From contig NZ_CAKZHY010000092.1 in NCBI RefSeq assembly GCF_936928535.1, positions 1 to 64,000 of the forward strand: a stretch of DNA of 64,000 nucleotides, read 5' to 3'. Source of the stretch: an uncultured Bradyrhizobium sp. (lineage in GTDB: Bacteria; Pseudomonadota; Alphaproteobacteria; Rhizobiales; Xanthobacteraceae). Below, piece by piece: positions 18,845 to 27,057 of the stretch. Within the stretch, counting starts at the first letter, position 1. Each line of letters opens with the position of its first letter. The position numbers and the translations under genes are program-made. A model generated the notes under the pieces. The model was not told the origin of the DNA and searched no databases. It saw only the letters and a list, made by a program, of their open reading frames with translations.

Positions 18845-20014
18845 ATGACTGCCAGCATCGTCGGATGGGCGCATACGCCGTTCGGCAAATTCGACACCGA
18901 AACCGTCGAAAGCCTCGTCGTCCGTGTTGCCAACGAGGCGATGGCTGATGCCGGCATTTCGGCCTCGGATGTCGACGAGATCGTGCTCGGCCATTTCAAC
19001 GCCGGCTTCTCGGCGCAGGATTTTACCGCCTCGCTGGTGCTCCAGGCCGACCCGAAGCTGCGCTTCAAGCCGGCGACCCGGGTCGAGAACGCCTGTGCCA
19101 CGGGCTCTGCCGCGGTCCACCAGGGCCTGCGGGCGATCGCCGCTGGCGCTGCCAAGATCGTGCTCGTCGTCGGCGTCGAGCAGATGACCCGCACGCCGGG
19201 CCCGGAGATTGGCAAGAACCTGCTCAAGGCGTCCTATCTGCCTGAAGATGGCGAGACCGTCGGCGGATTCGCCGGCGTGTTCGGCAAGATCGCCAGCTCC
19301 TATTTTCAAAAGTACGGCGACCAGTCCGATGCGCTGGCGCTGATTGCGGCCAAGAACCACAAGAATGGCGTCGCCAATCCCTTTGCCCAGATGCGCAAGG
19401 ATTTCGGCTTCGATTTCTGCCGTGCCGAGAGCGAGAAGAACCCTTATGTCGCAGGTCCCTTGAAGCGCACCGATTGCTCGCTGGTCTCCGACGGCGCGGC
19501 TGCGCTGGTGCTGGCCGATGCCGAGACGGCCAAGACCATGGGCAAGTCGATCGGTTTCCGCGCCACCGCGCACGCCCAGGACTTCCTGCCAATGTCCAAG
19601 CGCGACATCCTCCAGTTCGAGGGCTGCACGGTGGCCTGGCAGCGCGCGCTGGAGCAGGCAGGCGTGACGCTGTCCGATCTCTCCTTCGTCGAAACCCACG
19701 ACTGCTTCACCGTCGCCGAGCTGATCGAGTACGAAGCGATGGGCCTGACGCCGAAGGGGCAGGGCGCCCGCGCCATCAAGGAGGGCTGGACGCTCAAGGA
19801 CGGCAAGCTGCCGGTCAATCCGTCCGGCGGGTTGAAGGCCAAGGGTCACCCGATCGGCGCCACCGGCGTCTCCATGCACGTGATGACGGCAATGCAGCTC
19901 GCCGGCCAGGCGCCCGAGGGCATGCAGCTCAAGAACGCCAAGCTCGGCGGCATCTTCAACATGGGCGGCGCCGCGGTCGCCAACTACGTTTCGGTGCTCG
20001 AACCGCTGAAATAG
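18845..20014 (+). CDS. Thiolase / acetyl-CoA acetyltransferase, SCP2-like
   Basis: Thiolase-superfamily enzyme of 389 residues, likely cleaving or forming beta-ketoacyl-CoA. The nucleophile C84 lies in VENACATGSAA, the second region reads VETHDCFTVAELIEYEA, and GHPIGATG carries the active-site His near residue 338. The C-terminal cysteine motif of classical degradative thiolases is not obvious, as in SCP2-type members. GGGAGAGAAGG precedes the ATG. It stands between the sugar-acid cluster and a CoA-transferase gene and is probably transcribed alone or with the genes below. Confidence 0.88.
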   Translation: MTASIVGWAHTPFGKFDTETVESLVVRVANEAMADAGISASDVDEIVLGHFNAGFSAQDFTASLVLQADPKLRFKPATRVENACATGSAAVHQGLRAIAAGAAKIVLVVGVEQMTRTPGPEIGKNLLKASYLPEDGETVGGFAGVFGKIASSYFQKYGDQSDALALIAAKNHKNGVANPFAQMRKDFGFDFCRAESEKNPYVAGPLKRTDCSLVSDGAAALVLADAETAKTMGKSIGFRATAHAQDFLPMSKRDILQFEGCTVAWQRALEQAGVTLSDLSFVETHDCFTVAELIEYEAMGLTPKGQGARAIKEGWTLKDGKLPVNPSGGLKAKGHPIGATGVSMHVMTAMQLAGQAPEGMQLKNAKLGGIFNMGGAAVANYVSVLEPLK

Positions 20015-20019
20015 GTCTT

Positions 20020-20133
20020 GTAGGGTGGGTTAGCTGGCGGCGGCGCGAAGCGCAGGCGCTGGCGTAACCCACCCCTTCTCTGTCCGCGTGGAAAGCAAAG
20101 AGGTGGATTACGCCTTCGGCTAATCCGCCCTAC
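20020..20133. repeat. GTAGGGTGGGT-type inverted repeat
   Basis: The element begins GTAGGGTGGGTTAGC and ends GGCTAATCCGCCCTAC, with internal complementary arms (GGGTTA.../...TAACCCACCCC and GTGGATTACGC/...). It fills the gap between the thiolase gene and a small coiled-coil gene. A relative is at 42384-42471. Confidence 0.75.
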
Positions 20134-20207
20134 GTTTCTTGCGTTAGATCATGGTGGGCCGGTTCCAGCTCGCCTTAATGCTCCCATTGATTTGCAGGGA
20201 CTGCATC

Positions 20208-20414
20208 ATGAGCAATGACTACGAAGACTCTCTTTCTCTCGAATCCCTCAACGACCGCATCGCGATCCTCGAGGATAATATCCGCCAGTTGATCGAGCAG
20301 GCTGCCGCCGCCTCCGGCGAGCAGAGCGAGTCGCGCATCGCCGATCGCATCAACCAGCAGAACGACGAACTCGACCGCCTCATGAAGATCCGCGAATCCC
20401 GCCAGAAGAAATAG
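20208..20414 (+). CDS. Small conserved coiled-coil protein
   Basis: Short acidic protein of 68 residues, almost entirely predicted helical with heptad-like leucines and isoleucines (LESLNDRIAILEDNIRQLIE), so probably a coiled coil. I do not know its function. ATG at 20208 follows GCAGGGA; the frame is open upstream to 20151 but without a better ribosome site. Similar short proteins are common in Rhizobiales. It lies between a repeat element and the CoA-transferase gene. Confidence 0.6.
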   Translation: MSNDYEDSLSLESLNDRIAILEDNIRQLIEQAAAASGEQSESRIADRINQQNDELDRLMKIRESRQKK

Positions 20415-20533
20415 CGGCCGTCCTCGCGCATGCGGCCATACGCCGGCCGCCCTTGCGCATGCGCCGTTACTCCCCTTAGCTGGACCGAAATCGCGGAGCC
20501 GCAAGTTGAGCCCGCGCCATCGGGAGGATGCGA

Positions 20534-21733
20534 ATGGGGCCGCTGAAGGGCATCAAGGTCATCGACATGACCACCGTGCTGATGGGCCCCTATGCGACCC
20601 AGATGCTCGGCGACTACGGGGCCGAAATCATCAAGGTGGAATCGCTCGACGGCGACGTCACCCGCCTGATCGGCCCGATGCGGCACGCCGGCATGGGCCC
20701 GGTGTTCCTCAACACCAACCGCAGCAAGCGCTCGATCTGCCTCGACCTGAAGAAGCCGGCGGGGCACGAGGCCGTATTGCGGCTGCTGAAGGACGCCGAC
20801 GTGCTCGTCTACAATGTGCGCCCACAGGCGATGGCGCGGCTTCAGCTTGGCTATGACGTCGTCTCCGCAATCAACCCGCGCCTCGTCTATGCCGGTGTGT
20901 TCGGCTTCGGTCAGGACGGGCCATATGCGGCCAAGCCCGCCTACGACGATCTGATCCAGGGCGCAACCGCGCTCCCCGCGTTGATGGCGCAGACCGGTGA
21001 CGGCGTGCCGCGCTACGTGCCGAACGCGCTGGTCGACCGCATCGTCGGCCTCACGGCCGTCGGCGCGATCTGCGCCAGCCTCGTGCACCGCGACCGCACC
21101 GGCCGTGGCCAGCGCGTCGACATCCCGATGTTCGAGACCATGGCCGCCTTCGTCATGGGCGATCACATGGGCGGCCTCACCTATGAGCCGCCGCTGGACA
21201 AGGGCGGCTACGCCCGTCACCTCTCGCGCGACCGCAGGCCGTACAAGACCTCGGACGGTTATCTCAGCGTCATCGTCTACAACGACAAGCAGTGGGAGAG
21301 TTTTTTCACGGCGACCGGCCGCGATGACCTGCGCGCCGATCCGAAGTTCGCGACCTTCGCCGGCCGCGCCGCCAATATCGACGTCGTCTATGCCGAGCTC
21401 GCGCGTATCTTCGAGACGCGCACCACCGCCGAGTGGATCGACCTTTTGACCAGGGCCGACGTGCCCGTGATGCCGATGCACGACCTCGCATCGATCCTGC
21501 ACGATGAGCATCTGGAGGCGACCGGTTTCTTTCCGGTGGTCGACCATCCGACCGAAGGTCCGATCCGCAGCATGAAGGTGACGGCGAATTGGTCGGAGAC
21601 CGAGGCCGAGCCCGTGCGACTTGCGCCGCGGCTCAACGAGCATGGCGCGGAGATCCTGCGCGAGATCGGCTACTCCCAGGACGAGATCGCAGCCATGGTC
21701 CGCGACGGCGTCACGCGCGCGGCGCCGGAGTAG
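20534..21733 (+). CDS. CaiB/BaiF family CoA-transferase
   Basis: Class III CoA-transferase of 399 residues that moves CoA between carboxylic acids. The N-terminus LKGIKVIDMTTVLMGPYATQ and the segment ADVLVYNVRPQAMARLQLGY are typical, and an aspartate near residue 165 in the RGQRVDIPMFETMA region precedes the fold's second half; I did not map the catalytic Asp exactly. I prefer ATG at 20534 over 20528 because GGGAGG ends only one base before 20528 but seven before 20534. A 129-bp gap with a palindromic repeat separates it from the thiolase-like gene. Confidence 0.9.
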   Translation: MGPLKGIKVIDMTTVLMGPYATQMLGDYGAEIIKVESLDGDVTRLIGPMRHAGMGPVFLNTNRSKRSICLDLKKPAGHEAVLRLLKDADVLVYNVRPQAMARLQLGYDVVSAINPRLVYAGVFGFGQDGPYAAKPAYDDLIQGATALPALMAQTGDGVPRYVPNALVDRIVGLTAVGAICASLVHRDRTGRGQRVDIPMFETMAAFVMGDHMGGLTYEPPLDKGGYARHLSRDRRPYKTSDGYLSVIVYNDKQWESFFTATGRDDLRADPKFATFAGRAANIDVVYAELARIFETRTTAEWIDLLTRADVPVMPMHDLASILHDEHLEATGFFPVVDHPTEGPIRSMKVTANWSETEAEPVRLAPRLNEHGAEILREIGYSQDEIAAMVRDGVTRAAPE

Positions 21734-21767
21734 GGAGGAGAAAGTGAGGGTGACTATTCTCTCATCC

Positions 21768-21847
21768 GTCATTCCGGGGCGGTCCGTAGGACCGAGCCCG
21801 GAATCTCGAGATTCCGGGCCCGATGCTTCGCATCGCCCCCGAATGAC
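21768..21847. repeat. 80-bp triple-hairpin repeat, copy 1
   Basis: Bounded by GTCATTCCGGGGC and GCCCCCGAATGAC, with three internal hairpins: GGTCC/GGACC, a central 22-bp perfect palindrome centred on CTCGAG, and GATGC/GCATC. It sits between the CoA-transferase and thiolase-like genes. An inverted copy of the same length is at 57197-57276. Confidence 0.85.
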
Positions 21848-21862
21848 AGCGGGGTTTATGTC

Positions 21863-22999
21863 ATGAGTTTCATCACCGGCGTCGGTCTCACATCGTTCGG
21901 CAAGCACGAAGGCTCGTCTTCGCTCGACCTGATGAGCAAAGCCGCGCAAGCCTCACTTGATGACGCCGGGCTCAAGCGCGCCGAGATCGACGGCATCCTC
22001 TGTGGCTATTCCACCGTCTCACCGCACATCATGCTCGCGACGGTGTTCGCCGAGCATTTCGGCATTCGGCCATCTTACGCCCATGCTGTGCAGGTCGGCG
22101 GTGCCACGGGCCTCGCGATGACCATGCTTGCCCATCACTTGGTCGAGGCTAATGTCTGCCGCAACGTGCTCGTGGTCGCCGGCGAGAACCGCCTGACGGG
22201 CCAGAGCCGCGATGCCTCGATCCAGGCGCTGGCGCAGGTCGGCCACCCCGACTACGAGGTGCCGCTCGGCCCGACCATCCCCGCTTATTACGGCCTGGTC
22301 GCCACCCGCTATATGCACGAATATGGCGTGACCGAAGAGGACCTTGCCGAGTTCGCCGTGCTGATGCGCGCGCACGCCTGCACCCATCCCGGTGCGCAAT
22401 TCCACGATCCCATCACGGTTGCCGACGTCATGGCCTCGAAGCCGGTCGCGATGCCGCTCAAGCTGCTCGACTGCTGCCCGGTATCGGACGGCGGCGCGGC
22501 CCTCGTGATCAGCCGGGAGCGGACTGGCGAGCCAGGGGTGCGCATTCGTGGCTGCGCGCAGGCACACACTCATCAGCACGTCACCGCCGCGCCGAACCTG
22601 AGCGAGTTCGGCGCGGAGATCTCGATCGCCCGCGCCAAGGAGGCCACGGGCTTGGCGATCTCAGATGTGCGCTATGCCGCGATCTACGACAGTTTCACCA
22701 TTACACTTGCGATGCTGCTGGAGGATCTCGGCCTTGCCGGACGCGGCGAGGCTGCCGCGCGCGTGCGTGCGGGTCATTTCAGCCGCGATGGCGCCATGCC
22801 GCTGAACACCCACGGTGGCCTGCTCAGCTACGGCCATTGCGGCGTCGGCGGGGCCATGGCGCACCTGGTCGAGGCGCATTTGCAGATGACGGGGCGGGCG
22901 GAGAATCGCCAGGTGAAGGACGCGTCGATCGCGCTGCTGCACGGCGACGGCGGCGTGCTCTCGTCCCATGTCAGCATGTTTCTGGAGCAGGTGCGATGA
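21863..22999 (+). CDS. Thiolase-fold protein lacking the nucleophilic cysteine
   Basis: A 378-residue thiolase homologue in which the usual VENACASG loop reads V76-QVGGAT-G83, putting Gly80 where the cysteine should be. Tyrosines replace the usual residues at Y275 (IYDSFT, normally VHDxFT) and Y323 (LSYGHCG, normally xGHPIG); His325 is kept. These changes, together with the overlapping DUF35 gene, recall the steroid side-chain aldolase Ltp2, a retro-aldolase on the thiolase fold, rather than a true thiolase. The DUF35 gene overlaps its stop by ATGA, so the proteins are probably made together. Confidence 0.85.
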   Translation: MSFITGVGLTSFGKHEGSSSLDLMSKAAQASLDDAGLKRAEIDGILCGYSTVSPHIMLATVFAEHFGIRPSYAHAVQVGGATGLAMTMLAHHLVEANVCRNVLVVAGENRLTGQSRDASIQALAQVGHPDYEVPLGPTIPAYYGLVATRYMHEYGVTEEDLAEFAVLMRAHACTHPGAQFHDPITVADVMASKPVAMPLKLLDCCPVSDGGAALVISRERTGEPGVRIRGCAQAHTHQHVTAAPNLSEFGAEISIARAKEATGLAISDVRYAAIYDSFTITLAMLLEDLGLAGRGEAAARVRAGHFSRDGAMPLNTHGGLLSYGHCGVGGAMAHLVEAHLQMTGRAENRQVKDASIALLHGDGGVLSSHVSMFLEQVR

Positions 23000-23355
23000 G
23001 CGAACGTCTGGCGGACTGGACCAAAGGCGAAGAGGCGATCACCTACCAGACCTGCGCCTCATGCGGCCATGTGCAGTATTTCCATCGCGCCTTCTGCGCG
23101 GCCTGTGGCGCGGCCGGTCCGCGCGAGGCGCGCGCCAGCGGCAAGGGCACGGTCTACGCGACCTCGCTGGTCTGCCGCGCGGCCACGCCCGAAACCCGCG
23201 CTCACGTGCCCTACAACATCCTGCTTGTCGATTGCGCTGAGGGATTTCGGATGATGGCCCATGGCGAGAATGATCTCGCGATCGGCGATTCGGTCGCTGC
23301 GAGCTTCAAACCGTTCGCCGGTAAGCTCGTGCCCTTCTTCACGAAGGAAGGGTGA
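22996..23355 (+). CDS. DUF35 OB-fold / zinc-ribbon partner protein
   Basis: A 119-residue protein with an N-terminal zinc ribbon, C20-x2-C23 and C34-x2-C37 approximately (CASCGHVQYF then CAACGAAG), followed by the OB-fold of the DUF35 family. Such proteins form complexes with thiolase-fold enzymes and are needed for their activity. Its ATG overlaps the stop of the thiolase-like gene, the strongest kind of coupling evidence. A gene-fusion or acyl-carrier role is not indicated. Confidence 0.9.
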   Translation: MSERLADWTKGEEAITYQTCASCGHVQYFHRAFCAACGAAGPREARASGKGTVYATSLVCRAATPETRAHVPYNILLVDCAEGFRMMAHGENDLAIGDSVAASFKPFAGKLVPFFTKEG

Positions 23356-23364
23356 GGGGATTTC

Positions 23365-23445
23365 GTCATTCGGGGGCGGTCCTGGGGACCGAGCCTGGAA
23401 CGGGTATTCTGGGCCTGGCCTGTGCGAGGGCCACCCCGGAATGAC
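23365..23445. repeat. Triple-hairpin repeat, degenerate copy
   Basis: Begins GTCATTCGGGGGCGGTCC and ends CCCCGGAATGAC, matching the 80-bp repeat family at both ends, but the middle is diverged. It lies directly after the DUF35 gene. Confidence 0.65.
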
Positions 23446-23463
23446 GAAAACTCATAAACTCAA

Positions 23464-23565
23464 CTACCGCGCGTAGAACAATATGCTGGCGATGACGAGC
23501 GTTGCCATCACCGCCAGCATATGCGCGAGCGCTTCCGAGGCCGCCCCCTTGGAGGCTTCCTTCAT
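23464..23565 (-). CDS. 33-residue single-helix membrane peptide
   Basis: Short frame encoding MKEASKGAASEALAHMLAVM and then a hydrophobic stretch ending FYAR, one predicted membrane helix over about residues 15-31. GGGAGA lies eight bases upstream of the ATG at 23565. The next upstream gene on this strand is far away, so it would need its own promoter. Function unknown; such tiny membrane peptides are often missed. A chance frame cannot be excluded. Confidence 0.45.
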   Translation of the reverse strand: MKEASKGAASEALAHMLAVMATLVIASILFYAR

Positions 23566-23837
23566 GCCGTTTTCTCCCTAGACTTGGGCGTGACTCATCG
23601 TTGCGCGCACTGCGCACCCGACGGCCAATTGTTTTTACTCGGAACACCCCACTCGACTATTCACCGCAATGTGTCCCCACGCGGCGAACATCGACTGTGC
23701 CAAGGTCGATCAGCAATGCGGCGGCAATTTGACTCGATGATGTTGCTCCTGCGTCGGGCTGCGAATAGAGTTTTTGGGAACTTATTCCGCTCGCGACAAT
23801 AAGCCTCAAAAGCGTCAGGAAAAACTCAAGGAAAATC
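23566..23837. other. Intergenic region upstream of the CMD-family gene
   Basis: A 272-bp stretch, less GC-rich than its surroundings, without a convincing gene. It presumably holds the promoters of the small minus-strand peptide and of the plus-strand carboxymuconolactone-decarboxylase-like gene. I see no clear palindrome or consensus promoter. Confidence 0.4.
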
Positions 23838-24365
23838 ATGGCCCGTATCGACTACAGCGATCCGTCCAAGGCATCCGACCGCACCCGCGAAATCCTCGAC
23901 AAGAACCGCAACGCCAACATTTTCCGCATGATGGCGCATTCTCCGAGTTATTTTGAGCAGTATTGCCGCCTCGGTGGTGCCATCAGGCACAAGGGCGAGC
24001 TCGATCCTGTTGTGCGCGAGCTCGCGATTACGCGTACCGGCATTCTGTGCGAGGCGCCCTACGAGATCATCGCGCATAAGCGCATCGGCAAGAATGTCGG
24101 CGTCAGCGACGCGCAGAACGCGGCGCTGGAGAACTGGCAGGCCGCCAGCTGCTTCGACGAAACCCAGCGGGCCGCGCTCGCTTTCACTGACGAGGTCGTC
24201 AAGCTGAAGAAGCCGACGGATGCGACCTTCAAGGCAATCGCCGCGAAGCTGACACCGGCTGCGCTCGTCGAGTTGCAGCTCTCGGTCGGATTCTACATCA
24301 TGACGTCAAAGTTCCTGGAGACGTTCGAGATCGATCTCCAGCCCGTCACCGAAGTGGTGGGCTGA
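23838..24365 (+). CDS. Carboxymuconolactone decarboxylase-family protein
   Basis: AhpD/CMD-fold protein of 175 residues. The family core DPVVRELAITRTGILCEAPY is at about residues 55-74, but where redox-active members have C-x2-C-x3-H this protein has CEAPYEIIAH, keeping one cysteine and the histidine only. A disulfide peroxidase role is therefore unlikely; a decarboxylase or other small-molecule function is possible. AAGGAAAATC precedes the ATG. The MazG-like gene follows after a 25-bp gap and may be co-transcribed. Confidence 0.86.
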   Translation: MARIDYSDPSKASDRTREILDKNRNANIFRMMAHSPSYFEQYCRLGGAIRHKGELDPVVRELAITRTGILCEAPYEIIAHKRIGKNVGVSDAQNAALENWQAASCFDETQRAALAFTDEVVKLKKPTDATFKAIAAKLTPAALVELQLSVGFYIMTSKFLETFEIDLQPVTEVVG

Positions 24366-24390
24366 TCAGCGCGAGCCGCGAGGGATGGTC

Positions 24391-24693
24391 ATGACGATCG
24401 ATGAATATGCGGCCTGGGCCGCAACCATTGCAAAAGTCGATGAGCATCCCTCGAACGAGCGGCTCTCTTATCTCGGCCTTGGCCTTGCCGGCGAAGCGGG
24501 CGAGGTCGCCGAGCACATCAAGAAGCTGCTCCGCGACGACTGGCTCGACAAGGCGGGTCTGGTCGAAGAGCTCGGTGATGTCATCTACTACTGGGCCTGC
24601 CTCTGCGCCGCGACCGGCCAGCAGCCGTCCGAACTGCTGAAGGCCAGCTCCGCCAAGATCAAGCGGCGCATCAGCCAGGCGGCGAGCCGGTAG
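24391..24693 (+). CDS. MazG-like nucleotide pyrophosphohydrolase
   Basis: All-alpha NTP pyrophosphohydrolase of 100 residues, predicted to hydrolyse (d)NTPs to monophosphates and pyrophosphate. The metal-binding pattern is visible as LAGEAGEVAEHIKK (ExxE) at about residues 30-43 and ELGDVIYYWACLCA (ExxD) at about residues 58-71. I chose ATG at 24391 because GAGGG is well spaced from it, while the ATG at 24385 touches that site. Role probably nucleotide-pool cleaning. Confidence 0.85.
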   Translation: MTIDEYAAWAATIAKVDEHPSNERLSYLGLGLAGEAGEVAEHIKKLLRDDWLDKAGLVEELGDVIYYWACLCAATGQQPSELLKASSAKIKRRISQAASR

Positions 24694-24786
24694 AGAGAGG
24701 TATAAGATTCACTCACAAGAGGTCGTCATGCCCGGGACAAGCCCGGCCTCGACGCTGTGGAGACAACGATGCGCCGGCTCTGGGCC

Positions 24787-26661
24787 TCACGTCGACGTCA
24801 GGATATCGACCTTGGTGTTGGCCACGATCAGTCGATCGGCCAATAGCTGCGCCAAATTGCGCATGATGCGCTCGGAGGCACGCGGGTGTTGCCTGCGAAA
24901 GCGCTCGAAATCCTTCAGTGACACCTCGAACGCGGTCGCCGCCATGTCCGCGAACACGTCGGCGGAGCGGGACGTCTCGATCAGCGCCATCTCGCCAAAG
25001 GCCATGCCGGCAGTGAGTGTCGCCAGGCGCACGCCATCGGGCAGGGTGACATGCACGGCACCGCTGCGCAGGAAGAACAGGGCATCGGCGGGATCTCCCG
25101 TCGTGACGATCTTTGCGCCGGACTGATAGGTCCTGATGGTGCAGATCGAGGCGAGGTCCGTCAGCTCTTCGGCGCTGAGACCGTCGAGCAGCGGCTGCTC
25201 CGACAGTTCGGTGGTCTCGTGAAAATCGATCGAGCCGCCATAGCGGTAGACGATCTGGTCTTCCGCCCACTCGATTGCGGTGTCGAGCAGATAGAAGTCG
25301 CGGACATTCTTCAGCTCGGCGGTCCACTCCCGCAGCGTATTCCATTCTTTCGAGGCGCGCCTGACGCCCGATATCACCACGGTGACATCGAGCTCGGCGA
25401 GTTCCTCGAAAGCTTCCGCGAGGAGCCGGGCACCAGCTCGTGTCGTCGAGGTGACGCGGTGCAGATCGAACACGACGATCTGCGGCCGCGATTGCCCAGC
25501 GAGCCGGCGCGTCACGTAGTCGACCGCCGACAGTGACAGCACGCCAACCAGCTCGATCACACGCACGGCCTGGTCATGCGCGGCGAGAATGTCGCGCTCC
25601 TGCTGGCGGCGGACGCGGCGAGACGGGCTCTTGCCGATGTCGTAGTCGGCGATGACGGCGTTACGGGCATCGTCGCTGCGGTTGAGCATATGCAGGTCAT
25701 AATGCGAGGACAGCGCCTCGCAGACCTTGATGCCGCGCACGCTGTTGCCGTGCTTGTCGAGCCTTGGCGAATAGCTGCCAAGCCCGAGGCGAGCGGGGAG
25801 CGCGGCCAGAATGCCGCCGCCGACGCCGCTCTTGGCGGGAATGCCGATCCGGTAGATCCACTCGCCGGCATAGTCGTACATGCCCGACGACGTCATCACC
25901 GACAGCGTGCGCGAGATCGCATAAGGCGTCAGCACCTGTTCGCCGGTCACGGGATTGACGCCGCGATTGGCGAGCGTTGCTGCCATCACCGCGATGTCGC
26001 GCGCGGTGACCAGCACGGCGCATTGCCGGAAATAGACGTCGAGCACGCCGGCGACATTGTCCGAAATCACCGCATTGGTCTTGAGCAGATAGCCGATGGC
26101 GCGGTTGCGGTCGCCGGTCTGACTCTCCGAAGCGTAGACGGACTCGTCGACCGCGAGGTCGCGTCCGGCAAATCGGCTGAGCGCAAGACGGATCTGCTCG
26201 AAGGCATCATTGCCCTTGCTCGCGTGGATCAGCCCGGTGCAGGCGATCGCGCCGGCATTGACCATCGGATTGAAGGGATGGTTCTCGGAATTGAGCCGGA
26301 TCGAGTTGAAAGGATCGCCGGAGGGTTCGACACCGATCGCGCTCTCGACATGGCTTGCGCCGAGCAGGTCGAGTGCGAGCGCAAACACGAACGGCTTCGA
26401 CATCGACTGGATGGTGAAGGGTACCCGGGAGTCGCCCACTTCGTAGACATGGCCGTCGAGCGTGGCGAGGCTGATGCCAAAATAGGCAGGGTCGGCTTTG
26501 CTCAGCTCGGGAATATAATCCGCGACATGACCCGTAGTTTCCGCAGAGAATTCATTCAGGCATGTGTCGAGAAACCGCAGCAGCGGTGGTTTCGAGCGGG
26601 TCCAGGCAGAAGCGGGCGGCGGTTGCGCTATCATTGCTCCCTTGTGCAACGCATTAAGCAT
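24787..26661 (-). CDS. glsA: Glutaminase fused to STAS and cyclic-nucleotide-binding domains
   Basis: Hydrolyses glutamine to glutamate and ammonia. The N-terminal serine-type glutaminase (about residues 25-330) has SMSKPF, the active-site S-x2-K, and the NPMVNAGAI motif. A STAS domain follows (about 370-470; IVVFDLHRVTSTTRAG) and a cyclic-nucleotide-binding domain closes the protein (about 495-615; GDPADALFFLRSGAVHVTLP, AFGEMALIE). At 624 residues it is twice the length of a plain glutaminase, suggesting allosteric control by a nucleotide and by partner contacts. The start at 26661 lacks a clear ribosome site; ATG 26634 has GGGAG two bases upstream and is the alternative. Confidence 0.9.
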   Translation of the reverse strand: MLNALHKGAMIAQPPPASAWTRSKPPLLRFLDTCLNEFSAETTGHVADYIPELSKADPAYFGISLATLDGHVYEVGDSRVPFTIQSMSKPFVFALALDLLGASHVESAIGVEPSGDPFNSIRLNSENHPFNPMVNAGAIACTGLIHASKGNDAFEQIRLALSRFAGRDLAVDESVYASESQTGDRNRAIGYLLKTNAVISDNVAGVLDVYFRQCAVLVTARDIAVMAATLANRGVNPVTGEQVLTPYAISRTLSVMTSSGMYDYAGEWIYRIGIPAKSGVGGGILAALPARLGLGSYSPRLDKHGNSVRGIKVCEALSSHYDLHMLNRSDDARNAVIADYDIGKSPSRRVRRQQERDILAAHDQAVRVIELVGVLSLSAVDYVTRRLAGQSRPQIVVFDLHRVTSTTRAGARLLAEAFEELAELDVTVVISGVRRASKEWNTLREWTAELKNVRDFYLLDTAIEWAEDQIVYRYGGSIDFHETTELSEQPLLDGLSAEELTDLASICTIRTYQSGAKIVTTGDPADALFFLRSGAVHVTLPDGVRLATLTAGMAFGEMALIETSRSADVFADMAATAFEVSLKDFERFRRQHPRASERIMRNLAQLLADRLIVANTKVDILTST

Positions 26662-26781
26662 ACGCGCAACCCGTCGCGATCCGTATGCTCGCCCAGCATA
26701 ACGCCCGAACGCAAGATGCCGCGCGCTATCCCGATATGATCGGTTTCAGATTGTCGCGGATCAGAAGCAGGCGGCGCGTGC
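26662..26781. other. Gap between glutaminase and biotin-carrier remnant
   Basis: This 120-bp stretch holds the presumptive promoter of the glutaminase gene. I see no further gene or strong repeat in it. Confidence 0.4.
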
Positions 26782-27002
26782 TCAGCTCGCGACGATTACG
26801 ATCGCTTGTCGCTCGGCAACAAAGTCATCGATCTTCACGAGCAGCGATGTGAGCGTACCTGATGCAGGCGAGAGCACCGGTATCTCCATCTTCATGGCTT
26901 CGACGACCACAACGTCGTCGCCGTTGGCGAGGGTTCCTCCAACTTGCACGGGAGTTGCGCAGATGCGGCCCGCGACGTCAGTGCGATCTTAATTTCTGGC
27001 AT
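26782..27002 (-). pseudogene. Frameshifted biotin carboxyl carrier protein
   Basis: The minus strand encodes a biotinyl domain: VVVVEAMKMEIPVLSP contains the biotinylated lysine motif EAMKM, followed by ASGTLTSLLVKIDDFVAE and a stop at 26782. Its N-terminal start MPEIKIA from ATG 27002 is in another frame. Between GCA (26984-26982) and GAC (26979-26977) only two bases remain, so one base is missing. In the domain frame the next upstream codon series ends at a TAA and offers no start. The gene is therefore broken or affected by a sequencing error. It diverges from the IclR gene and probably served the nearby carboxyltransferase. Confidence 0.75.
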
Positions 27003-27057
27003 GCCATCGCCTTTTTGTTGTCGTCGCAAAATGCCTGAGGTAGCGTCGTTCACAAGT

